Source: an uncultured Acidimicrobiales bacterium | GTDB lineage: Bacteria; Actinomycetota; Acidimicrobiia; Acidimicrobiales; SHLQ01 | Direction of reading: 5' to 3' | NCBI GenBank assembly: GCA_937934655.1 | Contig: CALGZB010000037.1 | Span: forward strand, 1-54,372 | DNA length: 54,372 nucleotides | Shown here: one piece after another, positions 42,441 to 50,941 of the stretch | How positions within the stretch are numbered: position 1 is the first letter of the stretch | Layout of the letters: each line of letters starts with the position of its first letter | The notes under the pieces: model-generated | What the model was told of the DNA's origin: nothing | The model's input: only the letters and a program-made list of their open reading frames with translations | Database searches by the model: none | Translations under genes and position numbers: made by a program

Positions 42441-43961
42441 TTGTCCACTATTGAAACCCCGCACCAAGAACCAATGGGTACCTTCGATGACGAAGGTAAC
42501 TACATCCCCCGCAAGATCATCGACGACGACCTCGGTGGCATGTCCATCGATGAGGCCTACGACGCCTCCATGGTTTCGGTCGAAGACGGCCAGCTCGTTA
42601 TCGGAACCGTTGTCAAAGTCGACCAGGACGAAGTGCTCCTCGACATTGGCTACAAGTCCGAAGGTGTTATCCCGTCGCGCGAACTCTCGATCCGCAATGA
42701 CGTCAACCCTGACGAGGTCGTAAAGCTCGGCGAGAAGATCGAAGCGCTTGTCCTCACCAAGGAAGACAAAGAAGGACGTCTCCTTCTCTCCAAGAAGCGT
42801 GCGCAGTACGAGCGTGCATGGGGAAGCATCGAAGACAAGAAAGAAGCAGACGAGCCAGTCGAAGGCCTCTGCATCGAGGTCGTCAAGGGCGGCCTCATCA
42901 TGGACATTGGTCTCCGTGGCTTCCTTCCAGCATCGCTGGTCGAGCTCCGTCGAGTCCGCGACCTCCAGCCCTACGTTGGCCAGACGCTCTCGGCCAAGAT
43001 CATCGAGCTCGACAAGAACCGCAACAACGTTGTGCTTTCCCGTCGTGCATGGCTCGAAGAGACTCAGAAGGAACAGCGCGAAGACTTCCTTCACAACCTC
43101 AAGCCAGGCGAACGCCGCAAGGGCATCGTTTCCTCGGTCGTCAACTTCGGTGCATTCGTCGACCTCGGCGGCATGGACGGACTCGTTCACGTCTCCGAGC
43201 TCAGCTGGAAGCACGTTGATCACCCCGGCTCCATCGTTGCTGTCGGCGACGAAATCGACGTGCAGGTCCTCGAGGTCGATCTCGACCGCGAGCGCATCAG
43301 CCTGTCGCTCAAAGCCACTCAGCAAGATCCATGGCAAGAATTCGCCGGAAACCACCAGGTTGGCGAGCTCGTCTACGGCCGAGTCACCAAGCTCGTACCG
43401 TTCGGCTCGTTCGTTCAGGTCGGCGACGGCATCGAAGGCCTTGTGCACATCTCAGAAATGTCGGCCCATCACGTCGATCTTCCCGAGCAAGTTGTTACCC
43501 CTGGCGAAGAGCTCTGGGTCAAGATCATCGATCTCGACCTCCAGCGCCGTCGCATCAGCCTGTCGATCAAGCAGGCTGCCGAAGGTGGCGTCGTTGCTGC
43601 TGAGTACCAGGAGCACTTCGGTGAGCACGCCTACGACGATGAAGGTAACTACATCGGTGGCGACGAGACCTCTGAGGGTCAAGAAGCTTGGGCCGAACTG
43701 TACGCCGAAGAAGGCGCACCAGCAGCCGACGGCGAAGCCGCACCGACAGCCGAGGGCGAAGCTGTAGCGGAAGCTGCACCTGAGGCCGAGGCTCCAGCCG
43801 AAGCACCAGCGGCAGAAGCGCCAGCAGAAGCAGCCCCAGAGGCAGAAGCACCAGTAGCTGAAGCAGCTCCCGAGGCCGCTCCTGCTGAGGCAGAAGCACC
43901 AGCAGCAGAAGAAGCTCCAGCAGCCGCTGAAGCCGAAGCTGCCCCTGAGGCCGAGGCATAG
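42441..43961 (+). CDS. rpsA: 30S ribosomal protein S1
   Basis: 506 residues from TTG 42441 (MSTIETPHQEPMGTFDDEGN); an ATG at 42474 lacks a ribosome-binding site. Four S1 RNA-binding domains are at about 33-105, 120-190, 207-280 and 292-367, for example GIVSSVVNFGAFVDLGGMDG and GRVTKLVPFGSFVQVGDG. A tail of about 75 Ala/Glu/Pro residues closes the protein, giving an acidic, probably disordered end. S1 binds mRNA on the small subunit. The motif DDEGNYI appears both near the N-terminus and just before the tail. Confidence 0.97.
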   Translation: MSTIETPHQEPMGTFDDEGNYIPRKIIDDDLGGMSIDEAYDASMVSVEDGQLVIGTVVKVDQDEVLLDIGYKSEGVIPSRELSIRNDVNPDEVVKLGEKIEALVLTKEDKEGRLLLSKKRAQYERAWGSIEDKKEADEPVEGLCIEVVKGGLIMDIGLRGFLPASLVELRRVRDLQPYVGQTLSAKIIELDKNRNNVVLSRRAWLEETQKEQREDFLHNLKPGERRKGIVSSVVNFGAFVDLGGMDGLVHVSELSWKHVDHPGSIVAVGDEIDVQVLEVDLDRERISLSLKATQQDPWQEFAGNHQVGELVYGRVTKLVPFGSFVQVGDGIEGLVHISEMSAHHVDLPEQVVTPGEELWVKIIDLDLQRRRISLSIKQAAEGGVVAAEYQEHFGEHAYDDEGNYIGGDETSEGQEAWAELYAEEGAPAADGEAAPTAEGEAVAEAAPEAEAPAEAPAAEAPAEAAPEAEAPVAEAAPEAAPAEAEAPAAEEAPAAAEAEAAPEAEA

Positions 43962-44015
43962 CGTTCGCCTTTATTTGTAGGGGGATTCCCCCGAAAAGGT
44001 AATGAAATCTTCGAA

Positions 44016-44040
44016 GAACCGCCCGAAAGGGCGGTTCTTT
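44016..44040 (+). terminator. Rho-independent terminator of rpsA
   Basis: GAACCGCCC and GGGCGGTTC form a 9-bp stem around GAAA, followed by TTTCGTTTTT. It lies 55 bp after the rpsA stop and separates it from the pilus operon. Confidence 0.9.
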
Positions 44041-44171
44041 CGTTTTTACGGCTAGATCTCGGCCCATGGGCCGTTCGAACCACTTCTCGAATCCGGCTCA
44101 AGTGCCCCCCTCAGATTCCGATCAGACATATGACCACTTGTCTCACTTGTCTCACGAGGAATGTAAGAGCC

Positions 44172-45239
44172 GTGACATCACGCAGAACCCTTATCCTGAT
44201 CGCAGCGATTGCCATTGGCACCGTTGCTTCCTACGTTCTCTGGAGTTATATCCAGGGTGTAAAGGACGACCTGAACGAAGGCGCACAACAAGCCGACGTA
44301 TTCATGGTTATCACCGACATCCCGGAAGGCACCCGTGGTGAGGACGCACAGCGCACCTCGATTGAGGTCCGCCAGATTCCGAACAACATCAAACCGGCAA
44401 ACGCCGTAACCGATCTTGCCCAGATCACCGGCAAGGTGGCCCTGAGCAACATGGTCACCAACGAGATCCTCAAGGTCGGCGACTTCATCGACCCGAGCGT
44501 CAAGCAGACCTCGTTCTCCGACCTCCTTCCTGAGGGAATGGTCACCGCATCGATCAACATCGACCGAGTCCGTGCAGCCGGTGGCTTCCTCGCACCTGGC
44601 GACGAGGTCAACATGATGGTCGTCGGCGAACCGTGGGAACAACCATTCGGCTCGATCCCTGACGATGAGCTCACCGAAGAACAGCGACGAGACAACAACG
44701 CCGTTGGCGGAACCCCCTACCAGGCACCAGGACGTTGGTTCTACCAGAAGGTCAAGATCCTTGCGATCGAAGACCGTCTTGCTCCCCGTGCCGGTGAAGA
44801 AGTTGTTGATACCGGCGTCACCGTAACCGGCGGCGGAATCATCACTATCGCTGCTCCCCCAGACGCAATCCTCCGCATCATGTCGGTACCGTCTTCGGCA
44901 ATCGTCTTCACACTCCTGCCCGATGGCTATGAAGCCAAGGTCTGGAACAACCTGACCCTTGACGAGGTCATCGAGGACATCCTCCCCGGCGAGGACGAGA
45001 ACTACCTCACCCCATACGGCCCAGGCGGATACAACGCCTTTATCGACGGCGATACCGAAGGCGCATCAATTGCGTTCGGTGAAGACGGCCGACAGATCGG
45101 CGACACCAGCAGCGACAACATTGGTGACGACGACAACCGTGCTGGTGGCAACACCGGCGGCGGAACCGACAACCCCTTCGGTGGCACCGAAACCGACGAC
45201 CCAGCCGTAGCCGGCGACGACTCCGGCGAGGAAGAGTAA
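44172..45239 (+). CDS. cpaB: Flp pilus assembly protein CpaB/RcpC
   Basis: 355 residues from GTG 44172 (VTSRRTLILIAAIAIGTVAS), with GAGGA upstream; an in-frame ATG at 44130 lies in a TTGTCTCA repeat and is less likely. One N-terminal membrane helix anchors a periplasmic part with an SAF-type domain (RQIPNNIKPANAVTDLAQIT, then GKVALSNMVTNEIL and FLAPGDEVNMMVV). The C-terminus is Asp/Gly/Thr-rich. CpaB works in the cell-envelope part of the Tad machine. First gene of a five-gene operon. Confidence 0.88.
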   Translation: MTSRRTLILIAAIAIGTVASYVLWSYIQGVKDDLNEGAQQADVFMVITDIPEGTRGEDAQRTSIEVRQIPNNIKPANAVTDLAQITGKVALSNMVTNEILKVGDFIDPSVKQTSFSDLLPEGMVTASINIDRVRAAGGFLAPGDEVNMMVVGEPWEQPFGSIPDDELTEEQRRDNNAVGGTPYQAPGRWFYQKVKILAIEDRLAPRAGEEVVDTGVTVTGGGIITIAAPPDAILRIMSVPSSAIVFTLLPDGYEAKVWNNLTLDEVIEDILPGEDENYLTPYGPGGYNAFIDGDTEGASIAFGEDGRQIGDTSSDNIGDDDNRAGGNTGGGTDNPFGGTETDDPAVAGDDSGEEE

Positions 45240-45243
45240 CAAC

Positions 45244-46521
45244 ATGTCATCCTCATTCTTCGAAGATGACGGCAACTGGTTCGACGAGCCCTTCGGCTCA
45301 GAAGAATCAGAACCGTCGGCATCAGATGCCCCATCATTGTCTGCGCCAGAAGGTGTAACCGTGGTCGTCGTAGACGCCGACGGCGCCACCCAGGCCGAGA
45401 TCGTGAACCAGCTCGGCGGCAACATTGCCACCTTTGGTTCGCTTCCAGAGCTTGCGGCTCGTCTTACCGGCGCACCGGTTGTGGCCGTCCTCGGTCCAAG
45501 CATCTCCGACGATGCAAGCCTCAGTGCGGCATCGCACATGCTCCAAACTCATCACGAGCTCGGAACAATCCTGATCGCTCAGGAACTCTCCACCTCCTTG
45601 CTGCAGCTTGCGCTGCGTTCGGGCGTGAAAGATGTTCTTGCCGCACCCATCGACAACCTCCAGCTTCTGGAAGCCGTCGACCGGGTTGGCTCGAGCTTGG
45701 CTCCAGTTCCGACGACCAACCACACGGTTGGATCTGATGAGCTCTACGACGAGTTCGGTTCGAGCGGCGAGACCGGCCAGGTCATCACCGTCTTCTCCAC
45801 CAAAGGTGGAGCCGGCAAATCGATGCTCGCATCAAACCTTGGTGTCGTGCTCGCTCAGCGAAGCGACCGTCCAGTAGCCCTGGTCGACGCCGACCTTCAG
45901 TTCGGCGACATCGCCGTCATGCTCAAACTCGCACCGGCTCACACGCTGGTCGACGCTGTAGCAAACGCTGATCGTCTCGACGAACCAATGCTTCGCAGTC
46001 TCCTCACGACCCACGAGCCTTCGGGCCTGTTGGTCATGCCAGCTCCACTCGAGCCGGCGTTTGCTGATCAGATCGGTGCTGCCGAGATGATTCAGATCAT
46101 CGAGGGGCTCCGTCGCTTCTGCTCACACGTCATCATCGACACGCCTGCGTACTTCAACGACGTCGTGCTCGGAATGATCGAGATGAGCGACGACGTACTC
46201 CTGATCGCCGGGATGGATATCCCCAACATCAAGAACGTCAAGATTGGTCTGCAGACTCTGCGACTGCTCAACACCCCGATGGAAAAGATCCGTCTCGTAC
46301 TCAACCGAGCCAACTCCAAAGTGAAGCTCGATGTGTCCGAGGTGGAACGCACCCTTCAGGTCAGCGCCGACTCGTTGCTCCCCAGCGACGTGGTTGTCCC
46401 GCAGTCCATCAACAAGGGAATTCCCGTAGTCCACGCATCGCCTCGCAGCGGTGTTGCCCGTGCCCTCGAAGAGCTAGCCAACGACTTTATTTCCGTCGAA
46501 GGCAACCGCAAACGTAAGTAA
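45244..46521 (+). CDS. tadZ: Pilus assembly ATPase TadZ/CpaE
   Basis: 425 residues. The N-terminus is an acidic tail followed by a receiver-like domain (about 35-150). A MinD/ParA-type ATPase follows, with the deviant Walker A FSTKGGAGKSMLASNLG and VALVDADLQFGDIAVML. TadZ localises the Tad pilus machine at the pole. Spacing to cpaB is 4 bp. Confidence 0.9.
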   Translation: MSSSFFEDDGNWFDEPFGSEESEPSASDAPSLSAPEGVTVVVVDADGATQAEIVNQLGGNIATFGSLPELAARLTGAPVVAVLGPSISDDASLSAASHMLQTHHELGTILIAQELSTSLLQLALRSGVKDVLAAPIDNLQLLEAVDRVGSSLAPVPTTNHTVGSDELYDEFGSSGETGQVITVFSTKGGAGKSMLASNLGVVLAQRSDRPVALVDADLQFGDIAVMLKLAPAHTLVDAVANADRLDEPMLRSLLTTHEPSGLLVMPAPLEPAFADQIGAAEMIQIIEGLRRFCSHVIIDTPAYFNDVVLGMIEMSDDVLLIAGMDIPNIKNVKIGLQTLRLLNTPMEKIRLVLNRANSKVKLDVSEVERTLQVSADSLLPSDVVVPQSINKGIPVVHASPRSGVARALEELANDFISVEGNRKRK

Positions 46522-46543
46522 CGACCAGAAGGTCTGATTTCCC

Positions 46544-47920
46544 ATGTCTTTGTACCAGCGACTCCACCAAGCCCAAGGCGGCGAAGAAGGAGCACCCGGA
46601 GCTACCAGTGGTAAGCCCGGCCGCGATCCCGTACTTGATGAACTTCGCTCGAAGATTCATCACGTCCTGATCGATGACCTGGGCCCAATCCTTTACGACA
46701 ACCGTCTGGCTCCAGATGACCTTCGCAAGAAGGTCCACGAGCAGCTTCACGCTGCGCTCGCTGCCGAACGTGCACCACTGTCGGCAGCCGACAAGGCGCA
46801 ACTGATCCAGGACGTCGCCGACGACATCCTCGGATACGGACCGATCGAACAGCTCCTCTCTGACGATGACTGCTCAGAAATCATGTGTAACGGCCCAAAC
46901 CAGGTCTACATGGAAAAGGGCGGAAAGCTCACCCTCTCCGACGTCACCTTTGTTGACGACATGCATCTTCGTCGGATCATCGACAAGATCGTGGCCCAGG
47001 TTGGTCGTCGAATCGACGAATCAACACCACTTTGTGACGCTCGTCTTCCCGACGGCTCTCGTGTCAACGCGGTTATCGCTCCCCTGGCGGTTGGTGGACC
47101 ATTCCTCACCATTCGTAAGTTCAAGGCTGACCCGCTCCAGATTGACGACCTCATCCGTTTCGGCACGCTCAACGCCCAGGCCGCCCGCTTCTTGCAGGCG
47201 TGCATTGTTGGAAAGCTCAACGTTGTGGTTGCTGGTGGTACCGGTACCGGTAAAACCACGACACTCAATGTGCTCTCCTCATTCATCCCCGAGGGCGAAC
47301 GAATCGTCACGATTGAGGATGCCAAAGAAATCCAGATGCACCAGGACCACGTGCTTTCGCTCGAGTCCCGCCCGCCAAACATCGAAGGCAAGGGTGCCAT
47401 TCACATTCGTGACTTGGTAAAGAACTCACTGCGTATGCGTCCTGACCGCATCGTTGTTGGTGAGTGTCGTGCAGGCGAGGCCTTGGACATGCTCCAGGCT
47501 ATGAACACGGGTCACGATGGCTCACTCACCACCGTTCACGCCAACACCCCTCGAGATAGCCTCGCCCGTCTTGAAACGCTGGTAATGATGGCCGGTTACG
47601 ACCTGCCCATCGGCGCTATCCGCCAACAGATGTCTTCGGCCATCGACCTCATTGTTCAGTGCAGCCGTCTTCGTGATGGTTCACGAAAGATCACCTACAT
47701 CTCCGAGGTTCAAGGTATGGAAGGTGAAATCATCACCCTCCAGGACATCTTCTTGTTCGACTGGAGCGCTGGTGTCGACGAAAGCGGTCGATATAAAGGC
47801 TCGCTCAAACCCGTTGGTGTTCGTCCGAAATTCGCTGAGAAACTCGCTGATCAGGGCATCCGCCTCGGTCCCGAGGTCTTCCAGCCCGACGGTCCTCGCC
47901 GGCCAGCACGGGGGCGTTAA
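46544..47920 (+). CDS. tadA: Tad secretion ATPase TadA/CpaF
   Basis: 458 residues. The N-terminal domain has ILGYGPIEQLLSDDDCSEIM. The motor has Walker A VAGGTGTGKTTTLNVLSS, the Asp box TIEDAKEIQM, Walker B MRPDRIVVGECRAGEALDML, and a His box GHDGSLTTVHANTPRD. It powers both assembly and retraction of Flp pili in known systems. It belongs to the operon with cpaB, tadZ, tadB and tadC. Confidence 0.95.
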   Translation: MSLYQRLHQAQGGEEGAPGATSGKPGRDPVLDELRSKIHHVLIDDLGPILYDNRLAPDDLRKKVHEQLHAALAAERAPLSAADKAQLIQDVADDILGYGPIEQLLSDDDCSEIMCNGPNQVYMEKGGKLTLSDVTFVDDMHLRRIIDKIVAQVGRRIDESTPLCDARLPDGSRVNAVIAPLAVGGPFLTIRKFKADPLQIDDLIRFGTLNAQAARFLQACIVGKLNVVVAGGTGTGKTTTLNVLSSFIPEGERIVTIEDAKEIQMHQDHVLSLESRPPNIEGKGAIHIRDLVKNSLRMRPDRIVVGECRAGEALDMLQAMNTGHDGSLTTVHANTPRDSLARLETLVMMAGYDLPIGAIRQQMSSAIDLIVQCSRLRDGSRKITYISEVQGMEGEIITLQDIFLFDWSAGVDESGRYKGSLKPVGVRPKFAEKLADQGIRLGPEVFQPDGPRRPARGR

Positions 47921-47922
47921 CC

Positions 47923-49974
47923 ATGTCCGTCCACAAGACACGCCGAGCAAACCCGCAGGGTCGACTCGAGTCGCCGCGTGTTCTGGTCGCCTCACGGCAA
48001 GAGCAGAACCGGTGGCAGAATCCGCTTTGGCAACAGTCCATCGCCTTTCTTCTGATCAGCATGCTTGTCATGGTCCTCGTCGCTCCCGCGGCGATGGCCC
48101 AGGGCGAAACCGAGGCATCCGCCACGGAACGCCCGGCAGCATCGGTCCAGATGATTCAGGCCACCGACGACTCCAATGGAACGCTCACCATTGTTCAGGC
48201 CGCCGAAACAGCGCCCGAGGTCTCGATCTCGGTTAATGGCGTTGCTTCAGACAACCTGAACATCAACAAGGCCACCAACAGCGACCTGCCGGTCTCGACC
48301 ATCATCGTCATCGATACTTCGGTACTCGGCGACACGGCGTTCGAGAGCTTCAAGACCATTGCGAGCGACCTCATTGCCAACAAGACTCCGGGCGAGCAAA
48401 TGGCCCTGATCTCGACCGGTAGTGCCGTCAACGTCCGATCGACGCTTACTCGTGATCAGGACAAGCTGCTTCAACGAGTTTCGCAGCTCGAATCAAAGGG
48501 TGCGCACTACCTCTGGGATGGCGTTGACGAGGCCGTACGGCTTCTGTCGAAAACCCCTCGAGGATCGATCCGCAACGTGGTCGTTCTTGCTGCCACCGCC
48601 GACGTAACGTCAACCACCACCGCCGCTGCGGCTCGAGGCGAAATGCTCTCGAACACCGCAATCGGCCATGTAATGGTCGTCAACCGCGACGGTGTCGACG
48701 TGAACTCGTTGAACCGCTTTGCAGTGGAGTCGAAAGGCTCGATCAACGTCGTGACTCAGAGCGCCTTCGATGATGCTGCTGGGGTCGATGAAGCATCGCA
48801 AAGCCTTCGCACTGCCTCGCAGGGTTCGTGGGTCGTCAACTTCAAGAACGCCGAACTTCCCAACGGCGGAAACATCGCAATCGGCGTCGATGGTCGTGTT
48901 ACCAACGCGGCGTTTATCAAGGGCTCGATCACTGCTGGCCCAGCGCTAAACCCGCTGCCGGTTCCCGAAGGCAACCGCTTTGCGCTTGTTACCGGAAACC
49001 TGGCCCGCACCATCGGAATCATCATGGGTGGCCTCGCAATTGGCATGGGCACCTTTGCGGTGTTCCTCCTGTTCCAGAAGCGTGAATCAAGCATTGGTTC
49101 GCTGCTCCAGCCCTACGACGAAGATTCTGGCTTTGGCGACGACTACGACGACATGGAGGAAGGCGGCTTTGCCTCCAACGCCCTCGTATCGAAGGCGGTC
49201 GACTTCACCGAAGACTTTGCCGACAAGCGCGGCATGCTCGATTCGGCTGCAGCGAAGCTCGAAAAGGCAAACCTTGCCCTTCGTCCCGCTGAGGCGATGA
49301 CGATGTACTTCGGCGCAGTAGTGCTCGGCGCCATCCTTGGCCTCATGTTCAAGGGCTTCATGGGCTTGGTCGGCGGCACCGTCATTGGTGCCCTCTTGCC
49401 GGTCATGATCCTCAATCACTTGGGCAACAAGCGTCAAAAGAAGTTCAACGCTCAACTTCCCGACATGCTTCAACTACTCGCCGGTACCTTGAAAGCCGGT
49501 TACTCCTTCATGCAGGGCATCGAGGCCGTCTCGAACGAAGCCGAAGCCCCAATGGGCGACGAACTTCGACTCGTGGTCACCGAAGCTCAGCTCGGCAAGC
49601 CGGTTGAAGAAGCAATGTCTTCGGCAGCTGAACGCATGGAAAGCCCAGACTTTGCCTGGGCCGTTATGGCCGTGAACATTCAGCGAGAGGTCGGCGGTAA
49701 CTTGGCCGAGCTCCTGATGACGGTTTCAGAAACCATGACCGCCCGTGAGCGCCTTTCCCGCGAGGTTGCGGCGCTCACCGCTGAAGGTCGAGTCAGTGCA
49801 CTCGTCCTTGGTGCGATGCCGATCTTGCTCGGTCTCGCCATGTACGTCATTAACCCCGAATACATCGGTGTGCTCTTCTCCGAAACAATCGGGTTCATTC
49901 TTATCGGTGTAGCGGGTACCGCTATCACCATTGGCTTCCTCTGGATGAAGAAACTCATCGAGATCCGGATCTGA
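47923..49974 (+). CDS. tadB: Tad pilus platform protein TadB with an N-terminal VWA-like domain
   Basis: 683 residues. A signal-like helix (WQQSIAFLLISMLVMVLVAP then AAMAQ) leads an extracytoplasmic VWA-like domain (about 85-320: LPVSTIIVIDTSVLGDTAFE). Its MIDAS reads DTSVL instead of DxSxS, so metal binding is doubtful. A helix near residue 360 and an acidic linker lead to a GspF domain (about 440-683), with MLQLLAGTLKAGYSFMQGIE and QREVGGNLAELL. Usual TadB proteins have about 300 residues and lack the VWA part, so this is a fusion. It starts two bases after tadA stops. Confidence 0.88.
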   Translation: MSVHKTRRANPQGRLESPRVLVASRQEQNRWQNPLWQQSIAFLLISMLVMVLVAPAAMAQGETEASATERPAASVQMIQATDDSNGTLTIVQAAETAPEVSISVNGVASDNLNINKATNSDLPVSTIIVIDTSVLGDTAFESFKTIASDLIANKTPGEQMALISTGSAVNVRSTLTRDQDKLLQRVSQLESKGAHYLWDGVDEAVRLLSKTPRGSIRNVVVLAATADVTSTTTAAAARGEMLSNTAIGHVMVVNRDGVDVNSLNRFAVESKGSINVVTQSAFDDAAGVDEASQSLRTASQGSWVVNFKNAELPNGGNIAIGVDGRVTNAAFIKGSITAGPALNPLPVPEGNRFALVTGNLARTIGIIMGGLAIGMGTFAVFLLFQKRESSIGSLLQPYDEDSGFGDDYDDMEEGGFASNALVSKAVDFTEDFADKRGMLDSAAAKLEKANLALRPAEAMTMYFGAVVLGAILGLMFKGFMGLVGGTVIGALLPVMILNHLGNKRQKKFNAQLPDMLQLLAGTLKAGYSFMQGIEAVSNEAEAPMGDELRLVVTEAQLGKPVEEAMSSAAERMESPDFAWAVMAVNIQREVGGNLAELLMTVSETMTARERLSREVAALTAEGRVSALVLGAMPILLGLAMYVINPEYIGVLFSETIGFILIGVAGTAITIGFLWMKKLIEIRI

Positions 49975-49990
49975 GGGCTAGGACATTCTT

Positions 49991-50923
49991 ATGGAAACAA
50001 TTCCACCAGAACTAGCGGTTGGCGGCTTCGGCCTTGCCTTGGCGCTTGTTATCTACGCCTTTCTTTCTCAAGCTGAGGAAAAGTCGGTAGTCCGAGAGTC
50101 GCTTCGGCAACTCGACGGCCCTGCTGATGCTGAGGAGTACACCGACGAGCGTCTCGAAGACTCGCTTCTGACCCGTTTGATGGGTCCAATGGGCGCTGTC
50201 TTGAGCAAGCTCGGCCGCCGGTTCACACCGCACGGCTACATCGAGCAAGCTCGTACCAAGCATCAGTCAGCCGGCATTTTCGAAGCCGAAGCGGTTGACC
50301 GCTTCCTGGCCACAAAGGTCATGCTGGCCATCGGTGTTCTGCCGATGTTCTACGTCACCTTGATCCTGAACCCACTTGGTTTGGGCGGCATGCTGAAGGT
50401 CGGGATGTTCCTTGTGCTTGGCGCTGCCATGCTCATGGGCCCCGACAGCTCGCTGAACCGTAAGGTTGAAGCTCGCCAGACCGAAATCCTTTCGGGTCTT
50501 CCTGATGTCCTCGACTTGCTCACCATTTCGGTTGAAGCGGGTCTTGGCTTCGAGCAGGCGCTCGATCGGTGTATCGAGAATGTTCCCGGGGCACTCTCTG
50601 ACGAGTTTGCCCGCATGCTTGGTGAAACCCGCGCTGGTGCGGCTCGAGCCGAAGCCTTGCGCAACATGGATACACGTATCAATGTTCCCGAGGTTCGCTC
50701 GTTCATTCTGGCCATCATTCAGGCCGATACGTTCGGTGTTTCCATTGGTCGTGTGCTTCGTGCCCAGGCTGAGGAAATGCGAATCAAGCGGCGCCAGGTC
50801 GCCCAGGAAAAGGCCATGAAGGCTCCGGTGAAGATGCTCATCCCTATGGTGTTCTGTATCTTCCCCTCGATCTTCGTGGTCATCCTCGGCCCTGCGATGA
50901 TCAACATCTCCAAAGCCTTCTAG
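49991..50923 (+). CDS. tadC: Tad pilus platform protein TadC
   Basis: 310 residues, with AGGA before the ATG. A first membrane helix and a charged region precede the GspF domain: LPDVLDLLTISVEAGLGFEQ, ALDRCIENVPG, LRNMDTRINVPEVRSFILAI. Three to four further helices are seen. It forms the inner-membrane platform with TadB. Last pilus gene on this strand; no TadE/TadF or prepilin peptidase follows directly. Confidence 0.92.
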   Translation: METIPPELAVGGFGLALALVIYAFLSQAEEKSVVRESLRQLDGPADAEEYTDERLEDSLLTRLMGPMGAVLSKLGRRFTPHGYIEQARTKHQSAGIFEAEAVDRFLATKVMLAIGVLPMFYVTLILNPLGLGGMLKVGMFLVLGAAMLMGPDSSLNRKVEARQTEILSGLPDVLDLLTISVEAGLGFEQALDRCIENVPGALSDEFARMLGETRAGAARAEALRNMDTRINVPEVRSFILAIIQADTFGVSIGRVLRAQAEEMRIKRRQVAQEKAMKAPVKMLIPMVFCIFPSIFVVILGPAMINISKAF

Positions 50924-50941
50924 CGCTCACCGTCGATCGAC

